Source: Acidiflorens sp963841945 (lineage in GTDB: Bacteria > Acidobacteriota > Terriglobia > Terriglobales > Acidobacteriaceae). Taken from it: DNA of 64,000 nucleotides. Below, one piece after another: positions 1 to 9,600 of the stretch (the stretch's first letter is position 1; every line of letters starts with the position of its first letter). The stretch spans positions 1-64,000 of the forward strand of contig CAWJFC010000024.1 in the NCBI GenBank assembly GCA_963841945.1, in the 5' to 3' direction. Below the pieces are notes generated by a model. That model did no database searches. It was given only the letters and a program-made list of their open reading frames with translations, and had not been told where the DNA came from. A program made the position numbers and the translations under genes.

Positions 1-367
1 AAATCTCATCCTACATCGGGGCCGTCGGTAACCCAAATACAGACACACCCTGGAGCGCCTGACTTCCTCTACCAAAACCTTCAATGTGCCGATCCAGACT
101 CCGGGAGCGTCCATCGCCCTGAGTACAACGTCGATTAGCGCCAACAGTTGCTCAGTCCGAACGACTACGATGTCTGGGCTTGCGACGACCTCGGTTGTCA
201 AATGGAGTTTTGCTTCGACTCCCATAGGGGTCACCGGATACGGAACCGGAGCACTTCAGATCAGTACTTTTGCCACGACAAACACGGCCAACGTAGTTGT
301 GTGCAACATCACAGGAACAGCGATCACCCCTCGTTCGATGACACTAAATCTACGAGCAGAACTTTGA
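1..367 (+). CDS. C-terminal end of a secreted/tail-type hypothetical protein (5' end outside window)
   Basis: The last ~100 residues of a Ser/Thr-rich, beta-type protein are readable to a TGA at 365-367. The ending (VVVCNITGTAITP...LNLRAEL) resembles the C-terminal beta domain of tail-fibre-like secreted proteins, in which a Cys-Asn motif precedes the last strand. No catalytic motif is visible. The frame is open only from base 32. The adjacent frame (3-62) reads SYIGAVGNPNTDTPWSA before a TGA, and this would join smoothly to the next frame at about base 60, so a single-base frameshift or sequencing error is possible. Function unknown; the domain resemblance is an impression, not a search result. 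Confidence 0.45.
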
Positions 368-400
368 TGCCTGCAACAAACTATTAAGAGGAACAAACCC

Positions 401-1762
401 ATGATTATCACGTCGAGAGTCCGGAACCTAATAGTAGAAGCGGGCTTGCTTGCGATCGCCATGTTTGTGAACTCCCCGGCTCACGCCCAGCAATTCACCG
501 TCCTTCATAACTTCGCAGGACCCCCGGACGGCGGTGTGCCCGAGGCTTCGATGATTTACGTAAGTGGCACGCCGGGCCGCACCAACGTTGTTCCCGTCAG
601 CACCCTATACGGTACGACCTCCGTTGGCGGTACCGGCAAATGCACAATGGAGGGATATCAGACTGGTTGCGGAACCGTGTTTGAAGTGAGTGGAGAGAGA
701 GAAGCCGTCCTCTATAGTTTTCAGGGCGGCCCGGATGGGTGGGCTTCTCTTGGAGGTTTGGTCCGAGACAAGAAAGGCAATCTTTATGGCACTACTGCCG
801 GCGGGGGCGCCTACGGTTACGGCACGATCTTTAAGCTGGCTGAAAAAACGAAAACTATCCTCTATAGCTTCCAGGGGACGCCGGACGGTGCCTATCCGAC
901 CAGCGCCCTAACCCAGGATTCCGAGGGCAATCTCTACGGTACCACCTCCAACGGCGGCGTCAACGGTGGCGCATACGGTGGAGGAACGGTTTTCAAGCTC
1001 GACATCAACGGGAATGAAACGGTGCTCTACAGTTTCTGCTCGCAATTGCAGTGCTCGGACGGCGAAAACCCAAGCCCAAGAAGCACCTTGACGATGGACG
1101 CAAGCGGCAACCTCTTCGGGACCACCTTTTACGGTGGCAATATTGGCGCGGGGACGGTATTTAAAGTGGATACCAAAGGTAACGAGACCGTGCTGCACAG
1201 CTTTTGCACGGCGCTTGGGGAATGCTCAGACGGGGCGAATCCCGAAGGCGGCTTGGTTATGGACTCCAGCGGCAATCTATATGGCACCACCACCGAAGGC
1301 GGCGTCGAGGGCCAGCCCTACGGGAACGTATTCAAGCTGGACCCGACCGGACATGAGACAGTGCTGCACGAATTTTGCTCTGAACCCGCATGCGCGGACG
1401 GGCTCGGACCAACCGCGGGGGTAATCATGGACGCGCGAGGGAACCTCTTTGGCACCACTGGCGCCACTGTATTCGAAATAGACACGACTGGAACCTTCAG
1501 TGTCATATACACCTTCACGGGGCTTCCGGGCCCAGTGGAGCCTGTCGGTGGCCTGACGATGGACGCGAAGGGCAACCTTTACGGCACGGCCTCGCAAGGT
1601 GGCCCGGGCAACTGCACACTTCTATATTACGGTTGCGGTGCCGTATTCAAAATTAAGCCCTTGACGTATAGGAAAAATCAAAATCCCGTGTTTGAGAGTC
1701 CACGCAACTCCGTACGGCTCCGAAGCCAACAGCGACTTTTGATTACACAAGGGCACTGGTGA
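401..1762 (+). CDS. GloVer-repeat secreted protein (choice-of-anchor tandem repeat family)
   Basis: The ATG at 401 follows AGAGGA at a good distance. Residues 1-29 form a signal peptide ending at AHA-QQ. The rest consists of about eight repeats alternating ETVLYSF-like and GNLYGTTxxGG-like strands, the signature of the GloVer/TIGR03803 repeat proteins that are abundant in Acidobacteria. They are thought to be secreted beta-propeller-like surface proteins of unknown role. Family members usually end soon after a GAVFKIKP-like strand, seen here near residue 420. The last ~33 residues (from LTYRKNQ) are basic and non-repetitive and look like read-through into unrelated DNA, so the natural stop has probably been lost. 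The decayed MFS fragment follows directly. Confidence 0.85.
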   Translation: MIITSRVRNLIVEAGLLAIAMFVNSPAHAQQFTVLHNFAGPPDGGVPEASMIYVSGTPGRTNVVPVSTLYGTTSVGGTGKCTMEGYQTGCGTVFEVSGEREAVLYSFQGGPDGWASLGGLVRDKKGNLYGTTAGGGAYGYGTIFKLAEKTKTILYSFQGTPDGAYPTSALTQDSEGNLYGTTSNGGVNGGAYGGGTVFKLDINGNETVLYSFCSQLQCSDGENPSPRSTLTMDASGNLFGTTFYGGNIGAGTVFKVDTKGNETVLHSFCTALGECSDGANPEGGLVMDSSGNLYGTTTEGGVEGQPYGNVFKLDPTGHETVLHEFCSEPACADGLGPTAGVIMDARGNLFGTTGATVFEIDTTGTFSVIYTFTGLPGPVEPVGGLTMDAKGNLYGTASQGGPGNCTLLYYGCGAVFKIKPLTYRKNQNPVFESPRNSVRLRSQQRLLITQGHW

Positions 1763-1790
1763 ACACGGCACGAGGACAACGCCGCCGCAG

Positions 1791-2099
1791 TTGGCCCGCG
1801 CCCGATGGTCCGATGAAGCAGTTGTTTCGGCTGCCGCAGCGATTTTGGGATTAGTGATTGTCGCGATTGGTTCGCTACACAATCTGCTCACGCTCACGCC
1901 TGTCCTGCTGCTCGGCGGCGCTGCATGGGTCAATTTAATCTCTCTTCTGAGCGCCTTGATTCAGCACCTCGCGCCGGACTGGCTTCGAGCGCGGGTCCTT
2001 GCCATCTTCATACTCGTTTACCAAGGGAGTTTCGCTTTGGGGAGTGCCGCTTGGGGCGCGGTGGCCGAGGCAAGAGGGACGACCCGCCTAGCCGGTTAC
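1791..2099 (+). pseudogene. MFS transporter fragment (C-terminal part)
   Basis: About 100 codons encode transmembrane helices and the signature APDWLRARVLAIF...VYQGSFALGSAAWGAVAE, typical of the C-terminal half of MFS_3 (enterobactin-exporter-like) permeases. There is no N-terminal half and no start context. Similarity stops near 2095, after which the frame runs on into the promoter of the next gene. It is therefore a degraded remnant. It is distinct from the intact MFS gene at 29074-30381, which has a different sequence in the corresponding region. Confidence 0.6.
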
Positions 2100-2160
2100 T
2101 TTTACCCCCGCGGCCCTAACACCGAAGTCACGAATGCTGTTAATCCTGCCCTATTGGGGG

Positions 2161-2166
2161 TAGAAT
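2161..2166 (+). promoter_or_regulatory. -10 element of the DUF433/DUF5615 operon, probably leaderless
   Basis: TAGAAT ends 6 bases before the ATG at 2173, so transcription should begin at or next to the start codon. No Shine-Dalgarno sequence precedes the ATG. No convincing -35 hexamer was found at 16-18 bases. The same arrangement is seen at the higBA and VbhA operons in this window. Confidence 0.45.
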
Positions 2167-2172
2167 ATTTCC

Positions 2173-2793
2173 ATGGAGACCATCGAATATACTCCGGCAC
2201 AGGCTTCGGCGGTTGCAAATCTGCCGCTGCCTGCCGTTCATAAGCTTATCGAACGTCGCCTCATTCGGCCGCGACGGCTCCGCACTGGCGGTTCGATACA
2301 ACGAATGTTGAGCCGTGAGCAGGTTTTATATCTGCGCCTCGAAGCGGAAGGCGTTCGCCTATTGCCGATGGCCGCCCGTCGGGCAATCGCCAAGAAGATT
2401 GAGTCATCTCCCGGAATTGACGCCGTAGTTCTTGCCGAGGGTTCAGCCCTGCTAATTCAGGTGAAGTCGGTGCGACTGGAACTCGACCAGGAGCTGAAGA
2501 AACTTGAGCGTGCAGCGAACATAATTATTTCCGACCCTGAGATTATGCGCGGTACGCCTGTGTATCGCGGGACGCGCATTCCGGTTGAACTTATTGCTGA
2601 CATGTTGATGCAAGGGGCAAGGCCAGAAGAGATCCTAGAGGGTTACCCGGCTCTTGATAGAGAGAAAATCGACCTCGCTCCTCTTTATGTCCAAGCCTTT
2701 CCGCGCCGCGGGCGTCCGGCTTCTCGCCCGTGGGCGAAGCAAAAACCGATTCATGCAACCCGGCGTGCCCGTGCCTTTTCGGGGGCGCGGTGA
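2173..2793 (+). CDS. DUF433 antitoxin with N-terminal HTH-like domain
   Basis: Predicted antitoxin of a type II module. Residues ~1-60 look like a MerR/HTH-type DNA-binding region (VANLPLPAVHKLIERRLI...LSREQVLYL). Residues ~115-165 carry the DUF433 signature, with IMRGTPVYRGTRIPVELI followed by GARPEEILEGYPAL. The region after residue ~165 departs from the family and is rich in Arg/Pro, possibly because this gene reads across the start of its neighbour. Its TGA overlaps the GTG start of the toxin gene (GTGA at 2790-2793), indicating translational coupling. The usual role of such pairs is that the DUF433 protein binds the PIN-like toxin and represses the operon. Confidence 0.85.
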   Translation: METIEYTPAQASAVANLPLPAVHKLIERRLIRPRRLRTGGSIQRMLSREQVLYLRLEAEGVRLLPMAARRAIAKKIESSPGIDAVVLAEGSALLIQVKSVRLELDQELKKLERAANIIISDPEIMRGTPVYRGTRIPVELIADMLMQGARPEEILEGYPALDREKIDLAPLYVQAFPRRGRPASRPWAKQKPIHATRRARAFSGAR

Positions 2794-3170
2794 AACTCTT
2801 GATCGATGAATGCCTGCACACTTCTCTGGCTGAACTGGCGCATGCTGCCGGTCACGCAGCCGATCACGTCAACTATCTCGGCCTCGGTAGTTCGAAAGAC
2901 TGGCAGCTCATGGCTACCATTCGCGCACAGGATTACACGTTTGTAACGAACAATCGTTCCGACTTTCTTGCTCTCCATGGACAAGAACCGTTGCATCCTG
3001 GGGTGATCGTTATTGTTCCCAGTGTGACGCCGCTTCGTCAGCGAGAACTCTTCAGCGTGGCACTCAAGCATATCGGCGCAAGAGATCTGACGAATACCGT
3101 GGTTGAGGTCAAGTACGCAGGAAACTGGATTGTGTGTTCTGAGTATGCGCTACCAGAAGAAGCCGGATAA
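2790..3170 (+). CDS. DUF5615 family PIN-like toxin
   Basis: The start is the GTG at 2790, which overlaps the preceding stop. From there the protein begins VKLLIDECLHTSLAELA, the DUF5615/PIN-like N-terminus with the first acidic residues (D, E) of the nuclease fold. Further hallmarks are KDWQLMATIRAQDYTFVTNN followed by SDF at residues ~50-75, carrying the central Asp residues. Length 126 aa is normal for the family. These proteins are predicted metal-dependent RNases paired with DUF433 antitoxins. An in-frame ATG at 2730 lies inside the antitoxin gene and would add unrelated sequence, so it was not used. Confidence 0.85.
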   Translation: MKLLIDECLHTSLAELAHAAGHAADHVNYLGLGSSKDWQLMATIRAQDYTFVTNNRSDFLALHGQEPLHPGVIVIVPSVTPLRQRELFSVALKHIGARDLTNTVVEVKYAGNWIVCSEYALPEEAG

Positions 3171-3846
3171 CACCCCTCAGAACGACTCAATTGCCATCAA
3201 CCGTAAACTGTCGGAACAAGGCGCGAAGTGGCAGGCGGCGTCTCCGATAAGATCGAATCCATCAAGCGATCAAGCGGCAGCCCTCTTATCCGCCGCAAAT
3301 AACCTCACGACACTGCGGGACAAATTATGCCCGACCATCAAGGCTCACTCAGGTATCTGATTTTGCCAGCGTGCAATAGCGTGCAATGGTGCGCGGCGAG
3401 AGTGGTAAATTTGGCATCCGTGGCGATGTAGAATCTATAAGTTATGGAAGCGATTGGGCGGGGCAGCGTTCGAATCCCACTCTCTCCGCCAGATTTTCTA
3501 CGACTTAGCGAACATGCGATTAGACGGGCGATCAGATAACGCCAGTCCTGCGAGCTTGGCATTAACTTGGATCATGTCCTTCGTTGCTGCGCTGCCGTAC
3601 CATCATTCTACGGTGGTGAATGAGTGCAATTGATTCCATAACAATGTCCGCTCCGAATCCGAGAATGCTTTGGTGGTTTCAACCAACCAGGGCCGAGAGG
3701 GCGGCCGAAGCCGACTACATCCTCGTCATACCAGCCGACAATCGATTCAATGCATTTACATAACGGCTGTGGGATTTGTTTAGAGCACTCATCTTTTGCG
3801 ATTTGCCCGTAGCGAACTTCCTATTCAACCACGAAGCAACGAGAGA
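3171..3846. other. 676-bp stretch with no convincing gene
   Basis: Short open frames exist on both strands, but none has a start context or a recognisable product. The only structured item seen is a tRNA-like remnant at 3396-3491. A near-repeat, gtgcaatagc/gtgcaatggt, sits just before it at 3371-3390. The 3' ends of the toxin gene and of the convergent regulator flank the stretch. Confidence 0.6.
3396..3491 (+). pseudogene. Class II tRNA-like remnant (Leu/Ser type)
   Basis: Bases 3469-3491 read GTTCGAATCCCACTCTCTCC then GCCA, which is exactly a T-loop, T-stem 3' strand, acceptor 3' strand and CCA end of a tRNA-Ser/Leu. About 95 bases upstream, GCGAGAGTGGTAAATTTGGC resembles the acceptor and D-arm of a class II tRNA-Leu. 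The 5' half of the T-stem does not pair, the acceptor pairs only with a bulge, and I see no clean anticodon arm. It is therefore a decayed tRNA or a composite left by integration at a tRNA 3' end. No integrase is adjacent. Confidence 0.4.
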
Positions 3847-6243
3847 CTATTGCGCGAGCTTGGCCTGTAACTGCAAGGCTGCTTTTCGTAAAGGAAGCTC
3901 CTGATCTGCGTCCTTCCACAAAACCAGTAATGTGGCGAGCGTCTGGCGTGCTTTGTCAGTTTGTCGGAGTTCTTGATAGTCCACCGCCAGTTGGTACCGG
4001 GCAAATGCCCATCGTTGCTGCGGTTCCCAGAATGCCAATGGTCCAAGCGGACTGGCGAGTTTTTCGTACCAGATGGTGGCTTGATTCGGATTGCCCGCCC
4101 GCTGATAAGCATCAGCCAGCGCCGCCCATGCGAGACCATTCACAGCAGCCCCGTACTTAGAGTCGGTGAGAGTGGACAATTCGGCCAAAGCCTGATTTGT
4201 ATCACCTTTTGCTGCGGCAATAGCTCCGTGCAGCAGGTGGACGTAGCCTTGCTGCTCACTGTTATGGGCATCGGGCAACGGGGTGATGAAGTCTGCGAGT
4301 GAGGTGGCTTTGGCAAGTGCACCGGCGCGGACATATTCCTGGCCGACGATCGAACCCCATACGACTTTGGGACCAAGGCTGTTGAGGTCGGCTACGGCGG
4401 CATCGAGTTGGGCAAGGCGCATCCGAGTATCGCCTCTACCTTCGGCAACCACTGCTAGAAAAAAATGGGTGCGCGCCACGCCAAAAGAATTGTGATTGTT
4501 TTCCTCGACCTCGAGAGCTTCCTGAAAGCGGACTTGCGCGCCGGAGTATCTGCCGTGCAAGAGGTCGAGCATGGCCAGGGAACTCAGACCATCCGAGCGC
4601 CTATCCGGCTTTTCCAGAAGGTCGGAAAAAACGGAAATAGCCTTCTGCTCTTCCCCATTTCCGACCAGGGCCATGCCATATTCGCGGTTGATATTGCCCG
4701 AAACCAGCCAATTTGGCTCGATCTGAAACGCGTGGTCGTAGGCCTGCACTGCGGCGGCGGAATTTCCCAGACCGGAGTAGGCAGTCGCCATCTCAATCCA
4801 GGTGTGGGCGTCGTCTGGAGCAATGGCAAGGATTCGTTTATGCTGCTCGATTGCTTCCGCCCGTCGCCCGTGCCGGCGTAACAACGAGGCATAGTCGCGG
4901 AGCATGCTCCAGTCCTCGGGATACGTCGCCAGATAGGAGCGGTACAAGCGATCCGCGTCGTCCATGTGATCGAGGTCAATGGCTTCGTGCGTCTGAATGA
5001 CCAACCTTTCGCGCTCGGTCAGGCGCGACGGAAGGGCAAGCGCAGTCTCATACTCCTTTCGTGCCAGGTCTGTCTGGTAATAGATATAACTGGCGTAGGC
5101 ACGCCCCAAAGCGGCGTGTGCCATGGCGAAATTGGGATCGATTTCGATCGCGGCTTTATAAAGAGTCAGGGCGTCATCGTACTTCGTATGTGTCCAGAGC
5201 GAGGAGGCGCTAGCGTATTCCTTCAATGCGGTCAGCGAGTTGGTGGTTACCTGCGGAAGAGGCTGGTCGGCCTTCTGGATTTCCTTAAGCGATTCGCCGA
5301 GATCGGCGCGCACCCGGCTCGCGATGGAATCGAGGGCCTCAAGGATGTGATCTTCACCGTATGAGCGCTCCTTATAAGAGCGCACCGTGGCTCCGGTCTC
5401 CGGATCAATCAATTCCGCCGTCAGTTCGAATTGCTGTCCCGTCCGCGTGATGGTGTTTGCGATCACCCCCCGGATATTTTCGCGGGTGCAGATTTCCCGT
5501 GCCAGCGGAACTGTCGTTCGCTCACTACCAGACCTTCCCATGCGCTTCAATACCGATTCCAGCCGGCTGCGCGGAAATACGTTCACAAAGCGAGACTGGC
5601 CGATACTCACTGTGAATGCGGTGAGCAAGGCGTCATCGAAACGGGGGTCTCCCGTCTGATTTTCGAAGTCAGCGATCAACACCGTATCGCTGGCGCGAAG
5701 AGGAAGAGCATGGCGGCGATGGTTGATCCACAGGGCCGCGGACACAGCCAGAAGCACCAACGTCACCGCCGGCATGAGCAGAAATTTCCAGCGGCTCCCG
5801 TGGCCAGGATGGAATGAAAGCTCTCGAGGCAGAGCTTCAATAACGGAGCCCTCGTCGGCTGGCGTTTCGATGCGAGTACTGGAATACGATCCGTTTCCGC
5901 TCGCGATTTCCACCGAGGCTAAGAAACGATAGCCACGCTTGGGGATGGTCTCCAGATACTTGGGATCGGTCGCATCGTCGCGCAACGCGGCGCGAATCTG
6001 ACGAATGCAGTAGTTCAGCGATTGTTCAAAATCGACGTGAGTATCTTCTCCCCAGACCGCGCGGTAGATTTCTTCGCGCAGAACGAGTTTCCCCGGCTGG
6101 TCGGTGAGGATGGCGAGCACCAGGGCAGGTTGGGGTTGAAGCCGGACACGATACCCATCGCGGGAGAGTTCACCGCCCTCGGGATCGAAGGTAAAGGGGC
6201 CGAAGCTTCTTACGCCGTAATGGTTGAGACTGGTCGCTCCCAT
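3847..6243 (-). CDS. Winged-helix (OmpR/CadC-type) membrane regulator with TPR repeats
   Basis: Residues ~10-105 form a Trans_reg_C winged helix (FGPFTFDPEGGELSRDG ... LRDDATDPKYLETIPKRGYRF). One transmembrane helix follows at ~155-177 (FLLMPAVTLVLLAVSAALWI). Then comes a FlgO/adenylate-cyclase-like region and, from ~residue 345, about ten tetratricopeptide repeats. This CadC-like architecture, a cytoplasmic DNA-binding head with a periplasmic TPR sensor, is very common in Acidobacteria. The ATG at 6243 was chosen over the upstream TTG at 6255 because the FGPF core begins soon after. The gene is divergent from the giant adhesin-like gene at 6629, which it may regulate; that is an inference from position only. 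Confidence 0.85.
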   Translation of the reverse strand: MGATSLNHYGVRSFGPFTFDPEGGELSRDGYRVRLQPQPALVLAILTDQPGKLVLREEIYRAVWGEDTHVDFEQSLNYCIRQIRAALRDDATDPKYLETIPKRGYRFLASVEIASGNGSYSSTRIETPADEGSVIEALPRELSFHPGHGSRWKFLLMPAVTLVLLAVSAALWINHRRHALPLRASDTVLIADFENQTGDPRFDDALLTAFTVSIGQSRFVNVFPRSRLESVLKRMGRSGSERTTVPLAREICTRENIRGVIANTITRTGQQFELTAELIDPETGATVRSYKERSYGEDHILEALDSIASRVRADLGESLKEIQKADQPLPQVTTNSLTALKEYASASSLWTHTKYDDALTLYKAAIEIDPNFAMAHAALGRAYASYIYYQTDLARKEYETALALPSRLTERERLVIQTHEAIDLDHMDDADRLYRSYLATYPEDWSMLRDYASLLRRHGRRAEAIEQHKRILAIAPDDAHTWIEMATAYSGLGNSAAAVQAYDHAFQIEPNWLVSGNINREYGMALVGNGEEQKAISVFSDLLEKPDRRSDGLSSLAMLDLLHGRYSGAQVRFQEALEVEENNHNSFGVARTHFFLAVVAEGRGDTRMRLAQLDAAVADLNSLGPKVVWGSIVGQEYVRAGALAKATSLADFITPLPDAHNSEQQGYVHLLHGAIAAAKGDTNQALAELSTLTDSKYGAAVNGLAWAALADAYQRAGNPNQATIWYEKLASPLGPLAFWEPQQRWAFARYQLAVDYQELRQTDKARQTLATLLVLWKDADQELPLRKAALQLQAKLAQ

Positions 6244-6628
6244 AGCTTCGGCCAAGCTGTCGCCTGAAAGTCTTACCCAGCGAGTCCTTCAGGCACTGAG
6301 GCCTTCGGCAGTAGAAAAATCGGGGGAATGCCACCGCGCCATTGCGACCGATTTTACGCTGCCCACTTGAGGCTTGGCAATGCGTCAGTTCCAGAGCTCT
6401 CCGAACAGCAGGCTACGTCAATAAATATCCCCCAAGTCAAACAAACATAGACACTTCCCTCCTCATAGAAAACTCAGACTCTTCTCCGGCGGCGCCAATT
6501 GACGCACCACGGACGAGGCATGGTAGTTTGGCGCACCCTGCGGGAGGATTCCGCCCGATCAGGTGGCGATCGCGCAAAAACTGGCGGGAGCAAGCCCGGA
6601 TCTGAGCAAAACAAACTGAGGTGGGGCC
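6244..6628. other. Divergent intergenic region between regulator and adhesin-like gene
   Basis: About 385 bases hold the presumed promoters of both divergent genes. No clear sigma-70 hexamers or operator palindrome were recognised. A ribosome-binding site, GAGGTGGGG, ends just before the ATG at 6629. Confidence 0.5.
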
Positions 6629-9600
6629 ATGACGAACTCTAAAACGCGGTTGGCGGTGTTGCTGCTTTGTACCTTTTGTTTCATTCCTAGCTCTTACGGG
6701 CAGATTACGCCGAGCGCCGATGCCTCAACCAGCAGCCTGACTCCGTCTCATAACTACGGTAGTAACGGCGATCTGTATGTGCGCAGTACCACGCAAGTGA
6801 CCTACATTCAGTTTGATCTTTCGACGATCCCTTCCGGCTACACCGGCTCCAATATCGCTAAGGCCTCATTGAAGTTGTACATCGATAGCGTAGCCGCCGG
6901 TGGCACTTTCAATGTGGACTACGTCACGAGCCCGTGGTCGGAAAAGACCATCACCTTCGATAATTCACCAACCCTCGGCGCATTCATTGCTGCCAGCGAA
7001 AACATCGCCGCTGCGAACGTCAAAGACTACGTCGTTATCGACATCACCCCTGCGGTGCAGGCATGGTTGAACGGATCCGAATCCAACAACGGCATCGCGC
7101 TCGTCGGCAACGGCACATTCAACGCCGGCTTTGAGAGCAAAGAGAACACAGTCACCAGCCATCCGCCCGAACTTGATATCGTCTTCGCGGAAGGCGGCAG
7201 CGCAATCACCGGAATCACCACGGCCAACGGCAGCGGCCTCAGTGGTGGGGGCACCTCGGGCAACCTAAATCTGAGCCTGATCAGCACCTGCAGTATCGGC
7301 CAAGTCCTCGCCTGGAACGGTGCCGGTGGTGGGTGGGTATGCTCCACCGTGAGCGGAGGGGGCGGCGGGATTACGGGATCGGGTACGGTGAATTCTCTAG
7401 CGCTGTTCAACGGCGTAACTTCGATTAGCAGCTCCAACCTTTTCCAGAGCACCACGAATACGAACATCGGAATCGGCACGGCAACGCCCCAGGCTACGCT
7501 GGATGTGAATGGCAATATCAATCTGCCGAATACGACGTCAAGCACCGTGGGAGTGATCAGCATGGGAGGGACGCCGTTTCTGAGCAATTATGGCCCAAGC
7601 GACCAGGCAGGCCAAACCAATACGTTTGTCGGAGGTCGGGCCGGAAACATGACGATGACTGGCGGGCTCAACTCTGTCTTTGGAAACTCTGCGTTCACCC
7701 TGAACGCCAGCGGCAACGCCAACACCGCAATTGGCGTCCAAGCGCTGCCCAGCAGTACCACCGGCACGGGAAATACCGGCATCGGCGCAGGCACACTATT
7801 CGCAAACCAAACGGGATCTTACAACACCGCTCTCGGGTTCTTCGCCGGTGACGGCTCCGCCACCACGCTGAACAACACCACCGCTGTCGGCGCCTATGCT
7901 GATGTAACCCAAAGCAACTCGCTCGTGCTGGGCAGCATTGTCAATATCAACGGCTGCGACCCGTCCGGTACCCCTTCCTGTCAGAGCACCAATGTCGGCA
8001 TCGGCACGACCGCGCCCGCCTACCCACTTGACGTGAACGGCATCATCCGCTCTTCATCCGGGGGTTTCATGTTTCCCGATGGCACGGTGCAAACAACCAA
8101 GGCGTCGAGCGGCGGGGGCAGCGGCACCGTGACAAGCGTGGGTAGTGGGATGGGTCTGACTGGCGGTCCAATCACCACCAGCGGCACGCTGGCGATCGAC
8201 ACATCCGTAGTGCCGGTACTCTCCGCCAGCAACACTTTTGGCGGAGCAATCACGGCTCCTTCGTTCATTGGCAACGGCGCAGGGCTTACCAACGTTAACG
8301 CAGCGGCGCTCGGTGGATTCTCACCCAGCACCTTCGCCACCATCGGCGCGAACACATTCACCGGCAATCAGACGATCATGGGAGGCAATGTCGGTATTGG
8401 CACAACCACACCGCAGGCTGCGCTCGATGTCAACGGCAGCATCAATCTGCCGAACACGACGTCGAGCACCGTGGGCGTGCTCAGCATGGGAGGACAGCCC
8501 TTCCTGAGTAATTACAGTCCAGGTCCATACCACTTCCCAAATACCTTCGTCGGAGCTTTGGCGGGAAATATGACCACGACGGGCGGTTACAACAGCGCTT
8601 TCGGCTATTCAGCGCTGGGACAAAACTCGGGTACCGGCAACGACGCCTTCGGCGATTCAGCATTGCAACAAAACTCGGGTACCTCCAACGACGCCTTCGG
8701 GGTCGGCGCTCTCTTCAGGAACGGCAGTGGCAACGACAACGATGCCTTCGGCTCTGCTGCGCTTGGGTCGAGCACCGCAGGCAGCAATAACTCTGCCTTC
8801 GGCGCCAACTCGCTGTTCGGGTTACAGACGGGGAGCTCGAACATCGCTATCGGCTCCGCCGCAGGCTTGAACCTGAATGCCGGAGAAAGCAACGACATTT
8901 ATGTCGGGAATAAGGGCGTCGCCGGCGAATCGAATACGATCCGCATCGGGGACCCGACGGTGCAGAACGTGACTTTCCTCGTCGGCAACGTGGGTGTCGA
9001 TGTTCCGGCTGGCTCGGTGCCGGCGTTTCCGCTCGATGTCCATGGCAACACATCCATCACGGGCAACCTGACCGTGACGGGCACCGTGACTTGCGGATCA
9101 GGCTGCTCGGGCGGCGGCGGTGGTGGCGGCGGCAGTGGCACGGTGACCAGCGTGGCCGCCGGAAACGGTTTGCTCGCCAGCCCAAGTCCGATCACCACTA
9201 GCGGCACGCTGTCGATCAATACCGCAGTGGTGCCGCAACTCTCTGCTGCCAACACATTCACCGGCACTCAAACAATCAGTAGCGGCAGCCTCAATCTGAC
9301 CGGAACACCCGGAAGTATCAGCGCCACCGGAGAGATCAGTACCAATGGGCTCATCTTCGCCGGCTCTATGTCGACGTTCGGAGCGATGAATGCCGGCAGC
9401 TACGCCCTTGGGGGCACGACTGTTCTCGCCCACGCGCCGTCGACTGGCGGTTCTTTGCTGCTCGGCGAAAACACCGGCAATTCGACATTGCTCTCCTCGC
9501 TCGACATTAGCAGCACCACGGCCATCGGCGACAACATCTTGCGGTTTTATACAGGCGGCAACTACAACACGGCGTTGGGAAATTCCGCGCTCTACGAAGC

